Shown here: positions 51,521 through 61,379 of the stretch, in pieces | Layout of the letters: the number at the start of each line of letters is the position of its first letter | Numbering within the stretch: position 1 is the stretch's first letter | DNA from: JAACFF01 sp963807975 | GTDB lineage: Bacteria; Chloroflexota; Anaerolineae; Promineifilales; Promineifilaceae | Assembly (NCBI GenBank): GCA_963807975.1 | Contig: CAWEDV010000001.1 | Location: 2,356,001-2,420,000 of the forward strand | Reading direction: 5' to 3' | Length of the DNA: 64,000 nucleotides | Made by a program: the position numbers and the translations under genes | The notes under the pieces: generated by a model | Seen by the model: the letters and a program-made list of their open reading frames with translations, nothing else | What the model was told of the DNA's origin: nothing | The model's database searches: none

Positions 51521-54500
51521 CTATTCTGCCATCGCCGTGGTGTTGATTGGGAACGCTGGTGACAAGATCCTGCGGAACCAGATATCACTCCCTTCCTCAC
51601 CTTCTTGCAGCCATGTGGCGTAGAAGCGCGTGCCATCCGGCGTCATGCGCAGCTGCGCCTCACCCTGTTCCGGATCACCCTTGGCCATATAATCCCATCG
51701 CGTCACCGTTTCCCCGGCATATTGGCCAGAGCTGTCCGGGTTGACATCCCATTCTATCAATTCGTATGTTTCACCCCGGTCGGTGCTGAGGCTGTAGTAG
51801 AGATCGAGTGGAGCCGGAAACTCCGGTTCTTCAGCGCTGTCTCCATGGATCTGTCCCGGGTTGGTGGACGTACCGTAGCTAACATAGAAGATATTGGGGT
51901 TTTGTTTGTCTTCGTCGATACCGGTCCACACGCCATTCTTCTTGATCGTGCCTGGCGTGGAGACGATGCGCGGTTCAATCACAGACGATTTATTATTGGT
52001 TAGCTGAGATAGATTGCGCATCCGCTCAAACTCTCCAGCGCCAAAGAATTGGCAGTCCGTTATCTTATTTTCCTTGTCATCAGTGTCAGGATCATCGTCG
52101 AGTCGCGGATCATTCCAGGTGATGCAGTGCTCCACTCCGTCACCGGCCGGATCGGTTCTCCATGTCTGGCCACCATCAAAGGAACGGCGTACGAAGAAAT
52201 CATACCTATCGTGCCCATTACGTGCCGCTGCCCAGTTGGCCGTATAAGAAAAGCCCATCACCACAAAGTCGCCACGAATCTGGCCGCGGTGCGCCCGGGC
52301 GTCATCATAAGGGTTGGCCCAAGATGGATCATCCAGGTTCTCATCAGATTGGGTCCAGGTCACAACCTTCACCCCATCCCCCAATGCGCTTTCATCCCGA
52401 TCAGGGTTGATCCAGGTATCCCCAATTTCAACACTGCTCATATTCTGTGCGCCGTCAATACAGACCTCTTGATCATTTACATCTACGGTCGTCGCGTCAC
52501 ATACCAGATTATTGATCCCATACGGGTTTCCAGGCCCTGAAGCCACGAAGCGGCGCAGCATGATATCCGACGGCCGGCCCTGCCCTTCTTGCCCTTCCTT
52601 ATATACGACGATCAAAGGCGTTTGCGAAGCGCCGACAGCACCTCTACCTTGCAGAATGAAGCGCGGGCGCCGAGCATTTTCATACGTCAGCTGTTGTCTA
52701 TCCTGCCAGTCCAATATGGGGACGCCCTGTTCATCTTCGAGATAAAGCAGGTTTTCAAGATCATCCCGCTCAGGCAAATTTAGGATACCGCCAGCGCTTA
52801 CCAGGGGCGGATTCTGGAAATCAAAGCTGTGGTAAATGACGTTCTTACCCTCATCGGGAACATATTCATCACCATGAGGACCTTCCGTACCGGCGAAGTC
52901 CGGTGCGCCACCGCCAACTCCTTTCGTTTCCTCATAGGCCATGATCGCCCAGGCGCTCTTGGTCACGCCATCAGGTAATGTACGGGTTTGCAGGAAGAGA
53001 TTGGGGCGCGAAGCGCCGGTGTCCCCATCCAGCAGACGGCCGTCCCCCGTAATACAAACATTCTTGACCTCATCCTGGTTGTTGGTAAATTCGTAGAAAC
53101 CTTCACACAGTCCCTCAACTGCGTAGCCGTAGGCATGGGAGCCGCTGCCATCACCGCTGGTTTCAGGGTTACTGATTGGAATCCAGTTGCCCTCCTCATC
53201 TTCCACCGGCAGGCCGTCAGCCCCTAGTTCCACCATCAGGTTATCCGTGTTGACCACATCATTGTCCGACAAGCGTACCGGCAGCGACATAGGAATCAAT
53301 GCTTTGGGACGGCCGACATTTTCCAGATCATGCTCGGGATCACCACCCTCCTCAAAATTCAAATCAACCTTATTAAAATCACCCATAGTGATGTAACTGT
53401 ACCAGATATCAGTTTTGTGGTTGGTTGTGGCACCGCCCCATCCCGGACCGGGGCCCGCCGCATCACCAGGGCGTAACCCTTCAGGATCTTCCTGCCAGGC
53501 GATGGCAAATCCAGCGCCGTCCGCGCCACCCATGAAAATCTGGTTGGCATCACGCCGTCCGGAAGTCAATCGTTCCGGCTTGAACCAGACAATGTCGCCA
53601 ACCACAAACTTGTCTTCATCATGTAGGGCTGCTTCTTCATCGGTCCAGACCCAGAAACCACCACTGTTGATCATCCCTTGTGTGACCACGGTTCCGCGGG
53701 CAACCCAAACACAGCTGTAGGGCACTTCTCCTACTTCAGGGAAACCCTGCTCCGTATAGTCCACCGAACGTTGTGGACCACCAACCCCCCATATATCCTC
53801 TTCGTAATAGGGATCATCGAAAGCATAGTCGTCTTCAGGATCTGTTTCTGCAGTTTCAATGGCATAGGTGGGTTTACCACCCTTGCAGAATTTACTTGTC
53901 CAGGTGACCAGGATATTGTTACCTTTCACGTGGAAGACCGGTTTCTTAGCCGCGCCATAATAAGGCGAACCATCTGCAAGCTCAAAGGAAGATTTGTCAG
54001 CCGCACGTGAGAGATTCATGCGTTTGAAAGTATTGCCATCGTCCCGAGAGATGCCGGCAAAGATATCCTCGTAACCCGTCTCCTCTACACCATCCGTGTA
54101 GACGACCACGACCGGTTTCGCTTGGGTCGCAATGCGCGTCAAAAGCAATCTACCTTCATCATCTCCATAGTAGTCGTCGTCATAATAGTAATAAGGAATG
54201 CCAACATATTCCTGTTCCTCATATATAAACTCAGCCTGGGTGCCATCAGCCTTTACGGCGGGGAACCACATACCCATGATATTCAGTTTGGACTTGGAAC
54301 TGGCCAGCTCAGGCGACCGCGAAATATTCTTGCGGAACATGTCGCTGCTGAGAGACTTGTCCAGGTTTTCTTTGGCATCCTCGGCTGAAACCAGCGCCAG
54401 AGTCACATCTTCCATATCTTCACAGGCAGCGATAGTATCCAGGATAAGCCCTTCCACCTGGGCATCTTCACTAAAATCCACCTCTGTTAGACCAGAATTG

Positions 54501-55363
54501 GCATAGGCATAGTCGAGGCAGGCCAATACATCGTCGCTGATGTCGATTCCCTGCTGCGGATCGGCGTCTGCATCCAGACTCTGTAGGAAGCGCGCCATAT
54601 TGATCACGCGTGAATCATGAATATCCGCGCTTTCAAAGAGATCAAGCGGCGATATTTTATGGTTGGCCACGGTACTGCCCAGGGCTACAGGACCCACCGC
54701 TACTTCAACCTCTTCACCAGGGAAGTAGTCGAACCCACCGGACAGATCAGTCTTGCCGTTTTGCGTAGGCGTCCCATACTTGGCCCCGCCAACCGGAGAA
54801 TCAATGAAGTGGCCACGTGCGGGATGGGTGAATGCCGTCGTCCAATACCAACCCCAGGCTCTCCCCTTCCATTCGATAGCTGTTGGCTCATAATACGCCC
54901 ATGCTGACTTTCTCTTGATGACTTTGCCCTTGCTGTTTTCCTTCACAAGCGAAACGTAAACCGCAGAATAAACATTTCGCTCTCCTCCCCAAGTAAAGTC
55001 TAGCTCATCCTTCAGATTGCATTTCACCTCGGTGCTGGCCACAGGATCTCTGAATTTGCGAATACAGTTAAACTTCTTGATGATCGGCTTACCGGTGCGG
55101 CGATAAGTTGGCGGCAGTTCCTCGCCTGAATAGGCATAAACATTTCGCACCAACCAGCCGTCTGTAAGCTCAAACGACAGTTTAAATTCGTTCCGTGTAT
55201 TCCAGAATTGAACGTCGCCGACATCCGTATATCTTGTTCTCGCCAGCAGATCAGCCGTCTGTCGCACGACTTGGGCCTGCACTTGAGAACCGCTCTGCGC
55301 ATTGACCAATGTCGTAGCGCCGAGCAGCAGGATCAATAATATAAACAACACCTTTCGCTTCAT
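51521..55363 (-). CDS. Very large secreted protein with Asp-box (sialidase-like) motifs, unknown function
   Basis: 1280 residues. N-terminal signal peptide (KRKVLFILLILLLGATTLVNA, cut after about 22). Asp-box type motifs, S-x-D-x-G-x-T-(W/F/Y), are seen at SRDDGNTFK (about 438), SFDGGQTWR (about 1058) and STDRGETYE (about 1191), as in sialidase and BNR beta-propellers. Acidic DxD-rich stretches (DPEDDYAFDDPYYEEDIWG) may bind calcium. No catalytic triad, membrane anchor or sorting signal was recognised. Similar large proteins are sometimes labelled choice-of-anchor, but I cannot confirm that. It may be a surface or S-layer-associated adhesin; this is inference. Confidence 0.75.
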   Translation of the reverse strand: MKRKVLFILLILLLGATTLVNAQSGSQVQAQVVRQTADLLARTRYTDVGDVQFWNTRNEFKLSFELTDGWLVRNVYAYSGEELPPTYRRTGKPIIKKFNCIRKFRDPVASTEVKCNLKDELDFTWGGERNVYSAVYVSLVKENSKGKVIKRKSAWAYYEPTAIEWKGRAWGWYWTTAFTHPARGHFIDSPVGGAKYGTPTQNGKTDLSGGFDYFPGEEVEVAVGPVALGSTVANHKISPLDLFESADIHDSRVINMARFLQSLDADADPQQGIDISDDVLACLDYAYANSGLTEVDFSEDAQVEGLILDTIAACEDMEDVTLALVSAEDAKENLDKSLSSDMFRKNISRSPELASSKSKLNIMGMWFPAVKADGTQAEFIYEEQEYVGIPYYYYDDDYYGDDEGRLLLTRIATQAKPVVVVYTDGVEETGYEDIFAGISRDDGNTFKRMNLSRAADKSSFELADGSPYYGAAKKPVFHVKGNNILVTWTSKFCKGGKPTYAIETAETDPEDDYAFDDPYYEEDIWGVGGPQRSVDYTEQGFPEVGEVPYSCVWVARGTVVTQGMINSGGFWVWTDEEAALHDEDKFVVGDIVWFKPERLTSGRRDANQIFMGGADGAGFAIAWQEDPEGLRPGDAAGPGPGWGGATTNHKTDIWYSYITMGDFNKVDLNFEEGGDPEHDLENVGRPKALIPMSLPVRLSDNDVVNTDNLMVELGADGLPVEDEEGNWIPISNPETSGDGSGSHAYGYAVEGLCEGFYEFTNNQDEVKNVCITGDGRLLDGDTGASRPNLFLQTRTLPDGVTKSAWAIMAYEETKGVGGGAPDFAGTEGPHGDEYVPDEGKNVIYHSFDFQNPPLVSAGGILNLPERDDLENLLYLEDEQGVPILDWQDRQQLTYENARRPRFILQGRGAVGASQTPLIVVYKEGQEGQGRPSDIMLRRFVASGPGNPYGINNLVCDATTVDVNDQEVCIDGAQNMSSVEIGDTWINPDRDESALGDGVKVVTWTQSDENLDDPSWANPYDDARAHRGQIRGDFVVMGFSYTANWAAARNGHDRYDFFVRRSFDGGQTWRTDPAGDGVEHCITWNDPRLDDDPDTDDKENKITDCQFFGAGEFERMRNLSQLTNNKSSVIEPRIVSTPGTIKKNGVWTGIDEDKQNPNIFYVSYGTSTNPGQIHGDSAEEPEFPAPLDLYYSLSTDRGETYELIEWDVNPDSSGQYAGETVTRWDYMAKGDPEQGEAQLRMTPDGTRFYATWLQEGEEGSDIWFRRILSPAFPINTTAMAE

Positions 55364-55586
55364 TTTAGCATCCTCCCAGCCCTTAAAAGGACCGATTTGT
55401 TCCTAGGCAATAACGCCTGCCTATACACACCTTATATTCCTTATTGACAGTCTACCGGATGGGTGTTCCAAAGCTGTTACAAATATGACTGCTTTGCAAT
55501 GGGCACGCCCGATGAGGGCGGCATTAGCGCAGCCAATAGGGGAAAAGATTACGAAGCGTAGAATGTGGGGGAATAAAATTGGTGAG

Positions 55587-56291
55587 TTACAGGTCCGGAG
55601 GCACAAAGACATAGCCCAGTGCCGGTCTATTTTGAATGAACTGCTCGCCTTCGGAATCAGGCTCAATCTTGCGTCGCAGACGGTGTATCGCTTGCCGCAG
55701 CAGTTGATTTTCGCCCTCGTGTCCCACACCCCACACTTTTTCCAGCAGATAATCAGGAAGCATGACACGCCCCGGATGCCGGCAAAGTTCACTCAACAAT
55801 CGATACTCAATAGGCGTAAGATGGACAGGTTCACCAGCAAGAGAAACTTGCTGCTGGGCAAAGTTGATCTTCAAGTCGCCGGCTTGAAATGCGGGGCGCG
55901 GCTTATCCTGTTCGGACAATTCTACCCGGCGCAGCACCGCGCGAACACGGGCTACTAATTCATCACTGCTGAAAGGTTTGGTGATATAGTCATCGGCGCC
56001 GGTATCCAGACCCCGCACCTTATCCGCATCTTGGGCCATAGCCGTGAGCATAATAATTGGCACGGCCGAAAACTCACGAACAACGCGACACACTTCAAAA
56101 CCATCCATACCCGGCATACGGATATCGAGCAATATTAAATCCGGGCACTCGACCAGGGCAATATCAACCGCAGTCTCGCCATCCTGCGCCTCCAGCACAA
56201 TATAACCGCGCGCTTCCAGATTAACCCGGATCGTCCACAGATAGCTGGGTTCATCATCCACAACAAGTATCGTTACCTTAGCCTTTTTCAT
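55587..56291 (-). CDS. OmpR/PhoB-type response regulator
   Basis: 234 residues from ATG 56291 (MKKAKVTILVVDDEPSYLW). Receiver domain: acidic pocket DDE, phospho-Asp in LILLDIRMPGMDGFEV, conserved Thr/Ala switch IIMLTAMAQ, and Lys in YITKPFSSDELVARV. The C-terminal winged helix has HLTPIEYRLLSELCRHPGRVM and GENQLLRQAIHRLRRKIE. Works with the histidine kinase gene immediately upstream (59 bases apart). Targets unknown. Confidence 0.93.
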   Translation of the reverse strand: MKKAKVTILVVDDEPSYLWTIRVNLEARGYIVLEAQDGETAVDIALVECPDLILLDIRMPGMDGFEVCRVVREFSAVPIIMLTAMAQDADKVRGLDTGADDYITKPFSSDELVARVRAVLRRVELSEQDKPRPAFQAGDLKINFAQQQVSLAGEPVHLTPIEYRLLSELCRHPGRVMLPDYLLEKVWGVGHEGENQLLRQAIHRLRRKIEPDSEGEQFIQNRPALGYVFVPPDL

Positions 56292-56350
56292 ACCTTGATT
56301 TCCTAATCTAGGAAAATTCCTATCCACAAGCCAGATTATGTGCTGAAGGA

Positions 56351-58246
56351 TCAGGCGCGAACTACCTCCAGGTAATCCGATCTGATCTCTTGCCCATTAT
56401 CAAGAGGAATGGAGACGTAAAATGTACTACCTTCTCCTGGTAAACTACGGACCCATATACGCCCATCATGGGCCCGAACCATATTACGACAGACGGCCAA
56501 CCCTAGACCTGCGCCGCGAACCTGGCGAGTGACCGCGTTGTCCAGGCGATAAAAGCGATCAAAAACCCGTTCCAATTCTTCCCCTGGTATCCCAATTCCT
56601 TGATCGGCGACGGACAACAAGGCTTCGTTGCCTTCAGTATATGCCTCTACACGAATGATGCCTCCGTCCGGCGAATATTTGAGCGCATTACCCAGCAAGT
56701 TGCGCAGCACCAATTCGATGCGATCAGGATCTAGGTTGATGGTTAGAGAAGGTGGATCCACATCGTATATGATTTGGTGTTCTTTCGTGGCTACGTCTAA
56801 TCCACTAATCGCTTGCTCTATGATCGCCTGCGCCGGCATCGGGCGTTTCTTAATTTTTAATCGACCACTCTCTGCTTGGGCCAACAACAATAGATCATCG
56901 ACGATCTTCTCCAAACGTTCCGACTCATCCAGAATGACGCCTAACATTTCCATCCGCATGTCGGCCGGGAATTCAACATCCTTCGCCATCAAGGAGGTAC
57001 TCGAGAGCTTAATCAAACCCAAAGGGGTACGCAGATCATGTGACACATTGGCAATCAATTCGGAACGCAGCCGGTCCAACTCCTGCAGCACAGCCATCTG
57101 CTCCATACGGCGTTGTATTTCTGTTTCCGCATGCACCTGTTTTGTGCGATCGATGAGAAAACCTTCGAGACCGATCACTTGGCCGCTCTGGATCACAGGT
57201 ACAGAAGAAGCCGTATGGTATTTTAAGGAACCATCCTTAGTCATTCGTCTTGATTCGTTGGGAGCAATTAATTCACCCTTGATCTGCCCGTTGATATCAT
57301 CATGCAGGCCACGCGCAATGGACTCTGGCTGCGTGATCGAATAATGTCTGCCCAAAATTTCAGAGGCGGTTTCATACCCATGCATTTGCAGCCAGGCCTG
57401 GTTGACTTGTCGATAATAACCTTCGCGATCCATAAAATAATAGCCGGCCTGAGTATGATCAATGATTTCACGCAATCTCTGTTCATTGTCACTTAAAGCG
57501 CTAATCGCATCTTCTCGTTCAACAGCCTGTTCACGGATGTAGATATAACCAAGTAGAGGAATAGCAAGAATTTGTAGACTATGGCTGAACACATGGATAG
57601 AAATATCGCCTGTGGCCAGCGAGACCAGCATGAGGAGATCGGAAACAAGAAAGATAGACAGCGCCAACATCATCACATTGCGCAGCCATCCCTTGGTTCG
57701 ATAAATGGTAAACATGGCGCCCACTATTAGAACGGCTGACACCAGATGAAAGAACCCTGACGCCCAGGTTAGTCCAAATCGTACCTCAGGATTGGCTCTG
57801 CTGTAGCTGAACCACCATCCAAAAGTAGCTGCATAACAAACCAGAGTAACCAGCAAACCAACTCTCAAATACCGTCTGGCGACATGAGTATCATCCAGGA
57901 TATAGCGCAGAAAAGCGCCAGCGATCACCACAATGGAAGCCATTGTCAGCGCCTGTTCCAATGGAGCAGAAATAAAGTATGCGGAATGGCGTTCAACAAC
58001 ACCCGATACCTGCAGCGATATAAAGACCAACATGAATAAATCACGCGCCAATGCCAGGCCAAAACCCCAGACCAACCAGCGCTCACGCGGTCGTTCACTT
58101 TCACGCTGCCTTGACCAGGCAACAACCAACAGCACAGCCCACATAATGGCTGGCAATCCAAAGCGCATCAGATTATTCTCGAACGAGCCAGGCCCCCCGG
58201 CGAATTGAGAGAGGAATAGTATGAGAAATTCTACGAACGAGTCCAC
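56351..58246 (-). CDS. Sensor histidine kinase with seven-helix N-terminus and PAS domain
   Basis: 631 residues from GTG 58246 with GGGAGG upstream. About seven hydrophobic helices in the first 240 residues form an integral membrane sensor, then a PAS domain at about 262-375 (YYFMDREGYYRQVNQAWLQMHG), HisKA with ELIANVSHDLRTPLGLIKL (phospho-His) and an ATPase domain with LRNLLGNALKYSP, VADQGIGIPGEELE, GAGLGLAVCRNMVRAH. It probably phosphorylates the response regulator gene 59 bases downstream. The stimulus is unknown. Confidence 0.92.
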   Translation of the reverse strand: MDSFVEFLILFLSQFAGGPGSFENNLMRFGLPAIMWAVLLVVAWSRQRESERPRERWLVWGFGLALARDLFMLVFISLQVSGVVERHSAYFISAPLEQALTMASIVVIAGAFLRYILDDTHVARRYLRVGLLVTLVCYAATFGWWFSYSRANPEVRFGLTWASGFFHLVSAVLIVGAMFTIYRTKGWLRNVMMLALSIFLVSDLLMLVSLATGDISIHVFSHSLQILAIPLLGYIYIREQAVEREDAISALSDNEQRLREIIDHTQAGYYFMDREGYYRQVNQAWLQMHGYETASEILGRHYSITQPESIARGLHDDINGQIKGELIAPNESRRMTKDGSLKYHTASSVPVIQSGQVIGLEGFLIDRTKQVHAETEIQRRMEQMAVLQELDRLRSELIANVSHDLRTPLGLIKLSSTSLMAKDVEFPADMRMEMLGVILDESERLEKIVDDLLLLAQAESGRLKIKKRPMPAQAIIEQAISGLDVATKEHQIIYDVDPPSLTINLDPDRIELVLRNLLGNALKYSPDGGIIRVEAYTEGNEALLSVADQGIGIPGEELERVFDRFYRLDNAVTRQVRGAGLGLAVCRNMVRAHDGRIWVRSLPGEGSTFYVSIPLDNGQEIRSDYLEVVRA

Positions 58247-58376
58247 CCAAACCTCCCGATTTTAGCCGTTCGCTAAATCACTTTCCCTTGAGAACGCTGC
58301 CATTATTATGCCCAAATCAGGCTTCGTACACAAGCAATATACCATGAGCCACAAATAAAAAGGCGGTCACGGTTCA

Positions 58377-59738
58377 TTACACGATCTTCTGCTGCTCCAG
58401 GATAATTGTGAAGACCGCACCTTCACCTTCTTTCGAACGTACGCTGATTTCACCCCCGTGCGCTTCGACGATCGATTTAGCAATGGCCAGGCCCAGTCCC
58501 GAACCTCCATTTTGACGATCGCGCGCCGAATCGGATCGCCAAAAGCGATCAAAGACGCGCTGCTGTTGATCGGCCGTTAAACCCGGTCCATTATCAGCCA
58601 CAGAGAAGATCACCTGATTCATTTCTTCCTTGAGGCTTACCTGAACCGTTGGCGGCCCCTGATCGCCCTGGGCCGCGAATCGAAGTGCATTGGCAATCAA
58701 ATTTGCCTGCACCTGGTGAATGCGCGCTGCATCAGCCAACACCGCTTTTACTTGTTCCAGATCGCTGGCCAATTCCACGCCTTCAACCTCTGCCAAGGGC
58801 ATAAAAGAAGACACAACCTGATTAGTAAGGTCAGTTAAATCAACCGCCTGTTTTTCTAAGGGGAGCTGTCCCGTTTCAGCCAGGGAGAGAATACGCACAT
58901 CCTCCACCAGACGGCTCAAATGGAGCGTCTCCTCATGAATAACAGCGAGATTCTCCTGGTTCATAGAGAAAACGCCATCGAGCATAGCCTCCAGATGGCT
59001 CTGAATGATGCTGATCGGCGTCCGCAAGTCATGGGCAGTATCTGCTAACAACTGTTGTCGCTGCTGTTCAGATAGAGCCAGCGCCTGAGCCATCTGATTG
59101 AAGTCTCCGGCCAACTGGCCCAATTCATCCGTGCTGCTAACCGGAACCTGCTGACCCAAATCGCCGGTCGCAATGGCTCGTGTTGCCGACGCCATCTGCC
59201 GCAGCGGGCGTGAGAGGCGCCGGGCTAGATAAATTCCCAGCAACAAAGCGACGACAATGGCCACCAGCCCCGCCCAAATAATCGCTTGATTGACTGACGA
59301 TAAATACTGCTCGCCGGCCCGGCTGCCTGCCCCCGCCGGCTCAGCCAAAAGTGTGCCAACTTGCTCACCCTCGACTTCAAGCGCGAGTTCGATATCAAAG
59401 TCACTGATCGATCGCGATTGCCCACCACGGCTGGCCACGACAGTGCCCTCACTATCCAAAACGCGCAGGAAATACCCTTCACCGCCTCTCTCAGGACCGG
59501 CTCCGCTCGCGCGCAGCACCCTGCTCGCACCCGTCCAATCCTCCTGGGAAGCGTAGAATAGGGCCAATTCATTTTGCAGTTCACGGATTTGGTCAAGCTC
59601 CCCCACTTGCAGATAGCGCGCGAAACCCACGGAAGCAGCCTGATTGGCCCGAATGGCCACCATTGCAATACCGATCAAGGCCACGAAAAGAAATGCAGCC
59701 GTCAGCCTAATCCATAGTTTTGAGCGTACTGTTTTCAT
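58377..59738 (-). CDS. Sensor histidine kinase with HAMP domain
   Basis: 453 residues. Two membrane helices (about 10-30 and 150-172) bracket an extracellular sensor domain; then HAMP (RRLSRPLRQMASATRAIATG), HisKA ADTAHDLRTPISIIQSHL with the phospho-His, and ATPase motifs LIANALRFAAQG, DNGPGLTADQ and GSGLGLAIAKSIVEAH. The start overlaps the response regulator stop by 4 bases (ATGA), so the pair is co-translated. Signal unknown. Confidence 0.93.
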   Translation of the reverse strand: MKTVRSKLWIRLTAAFLFVALIGIAMVAIRANQAASVGFARYLQVGELDQIRELQNELALFYASQEDWTGASRVLRASGAGPERGGEGYFLRVLDSEGTVVASRGGQSRSISDFDIELALEVEGEQVGTLLAEPAGAGSRAGEQYLSSVNQAIIWAGLVAIVVALLLGIYLARRLSRPLRQMASATRAIATGDLGQQVPVSSTDELGQLAGDFNQMAQALALSEQQRQQLLADTAHDLRTPISIIQSHLEAMLDGVFSMNQENLAVIHEETLHLSRLVEDVRILSLAETGQLPLEKQAVDLTDLTNQVVSSFMPLAEVEGVELASDLEQVKAVLADAARIHQVQANLIANALRFAAQGDQGPPTVQVSLKEEMNQVIFSVADNGPGLTADQQQRVFDRFWRSDSARDRQNGGSGLGLAIAKSIVEAHGGEISVRSKEGEGAVFTIILEQQKIV

Positions 59739-60421
59739 AAATTGGCATTAAAGCGGTATCCCACTCCAAAAACTGTCAGTATGTAGTAGGGTTTGCCAGG
59801 ATCCGGTTCGATTTTCTTGCGCAGGTTCTTTATATGGACATCCACCGTGCGTTCGTAACCATCATAGGCATATCCCTGGGTTCGTTCCAACAGTTCCATG
59901 CGGCTGAAAGCACGACCCGGATTGTTCATGAGCGCATTTAGCAGCTCAAACTCCATAGGCGTAAGTTCCCATTCCTTTTCACCTACTGTTACAGTTCGCG
60001 CCTGCCTGTTAAGCATCAGTTCTCCTGCTCTAATGATGTCAGCTGGAGCAAATTGTGCGCTCGTGCGCCGCAGCAAAGCCCGTACGCGTGCTACCAATTC
60101 GCGCGGGCTAAAAGGCTTGGTTACATAATCGTCAGCACCCATTTCCAAACCCAAAACCTTGTCCATCTCATCAATGCGCGCGGTTAAAGCGATTACCGGC
60201 GTATCTCCCTCACGTTGGTAGGCGCGCAGAAACTCAAACCCATCCATTTCAGGCATCATCAAATCAAGAATGATCAAATCTGGCTTGTGATCTCGCGCGA
60301 CGAAGAGCGCTTCACGGCCGTTACTAGCCGTGACAACTTGGTAACCTGCCTGCTCCAAATAACCGCGAACAACCTTCACTAAGCTGGCCTCATCATCTAC
60401 AACGAGAATCAGTTGGCTCAT
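59735..60421 (-). CDS. OmpR/PhoB-type response regulator
   Basis: 228 residues from ATG 60421 (MSQLILVVDDEASLV; GGAG 12 bases before). Receiver: DDE pocket, LIILDLMMPEMDGFEF with the phospho-Asp, VIALTARIDEMDKVLGLEM, and YVTKPFSPRELVARV. DNA-binding domain: ELTPMEFELLNALMNNPGRAF and YDGYERTVDVHIKNLRKKIE. Partner of the overlapping HAMP kinase. An 9-base stem GTGGTGCTC/GAGCACCAC lies at 60447-60467, just upstream, and may be an operator site. Confidence 0.93.
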   Translation of the reverse strand: MSQLILVVDDEASLVKVVRGYLEQAGYQVVTASNGREALFVARDHKPDLIILDLMMPEMDGFEFLRAYQREGDTPVIALTARIDEMDKVLGLEMGADDYVTKPFSPRELVARVRALLRRTSAQFAPADIIRAGELMLNRQARTVTVGEKEWELTPMEFELLNALMNNPGRAFSRMELLERTQGYAYDGYERTVDVHIKNLRKKIEPDPGKPYYILTVFGVGYRFNANL

Positions 60422-60535
60422 AGAATACATGCTCCAGATACGTGGTGTGGTGCTCGACGAGCACCACAAAAAAGCAATTACTATCCAGTTTACCTCACAT
60501 GCTCATTTAAGCATGAAGAAAACTTGAACCGGCCC

Positions 60536-61339
60536 TCATGAACTTTTCTGACCTGTGCCAGCCGCTGATTGGCGTCCGGCGCCCTGGTTTCCCTGCCCTC
60601 CTGCATTTCGCCCTGCGCCGCTCCACATCGGTCGTCCAAACTCATCCCGCAGAACAATACTTTCGCCATCAGACAGGCGCGTGATCGTAAAGGCCTTGAA
60701 CTCATCTCCTTCCCAGTAGCCGGCAACTTGAACAGAATCCTCATTGGCTATCTCAAAGCCCTGTTCTTGCAGATAACCAGGGCCAGTACCTACCTTCACA
60801 TTTTCAGACCCGGTATTGATGATCATATCCACACCATCGCTGGGAGCCTGCGCTACAGTTCCCTTTACCAAAACCGTTACTTGAGCTTCAGCCGGTTCTG
60901 CCTGCCGGTTGCGACCACCACCAGCCTGACCTTGGCCTTGATTCTGCTCCACGTCGAGGCCATGTTCTTCTCCAGCTTCAGCGACATTACGACCATTCCC
61001 TTGACCGCCGCCCCCCTGGCCTTGTCTTCCGCCGCCATTTCCTTGGGGCCTGCTGGCATCCCCATCCTTGGCCTGGTTTCGACCTTGGGGCGCACCTCCG
61101 CTGCCTAGGCCTTGTCCTTTTCGTTGGCCTTCTTCGTCTGCCCCATTTTGATTCTGGCCCTGGGCAGCGCCGCTGTTACCGCGACCTTGCCCTTGACCGT
61201 TTTGAGCAAACTCTTGTGATCCATCTTCGGCAATGTGTGCGTCATAAGCAGTTTTTGCTGTCGTACGTCTGATGCCTCCGGCAATCAGGACGCCGGCGAA
61301 GAGGACGAACACTGTGATAAGTATAATTTTCTTGATCAT
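60536..61339 (-). CDS. Secreted or anchored Gly/Gln/Asn-rich protein with C-terminal OB-like domain
   Basis: 267 residues from ATG 61339 (GGAAGGAAAAA before it), in place of the open frame to 61468. An N-terminal hydrophobic helix (about 2-22) precedes a roughly 120-residue Gly/Gln/Asn/Arg-rich linker with GQGQGRGNSG and GGGRQGQGGGGQGNG, then a folded part at about 155-240 (VTVLVKGTVAQAPSDGVDMI, VQVAGYWEGDEFKAFTITRL, LRDEFGRPMWSG) that resembles small OB-type or DUF5666 domains. Function unknown. It is preceded by the duplicated membrane protein gene (40 bases). Confidence 0.65.
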   Translation of the reverse strand: MIKKIILITVFVLFAGVLIAGGIRRTTAKTAYDAHIAEDGSQEFAQNGQGQGRGNSGAAQGQNQNGADEEGQRKGQGLGSGGAPQGRNQAKDGDASRPQGNGGGRQGQGGGGQGNGRNVAEAGEEHGLDVEQNQGQGQAGGGRNRQAEPAEAQVTVLVKGTVAQAPSDGVDMIINTGSENVKVGTGPGYLQEQGFEIANEDSVQVAGYWEGDEFKAFTITRLSDGESIVLRDEFGRPMWSGAGRNAGGQGNQGAGRQSAAGTGQKSS

Positions 61340-61379
61340 TTTTTCCTTCCAATAAAATATATCAAAAAGCACTATTGCA

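Noticed and set aside
60447..60467. Hairpin GTGGTGCTC/GAGCACCAC as a terminator
   Set aside because: The T-run (complement of AAAAAA at 60468-60473) lies before, not after, the stem on the minus strand, and no T-run follows on the plus strand.
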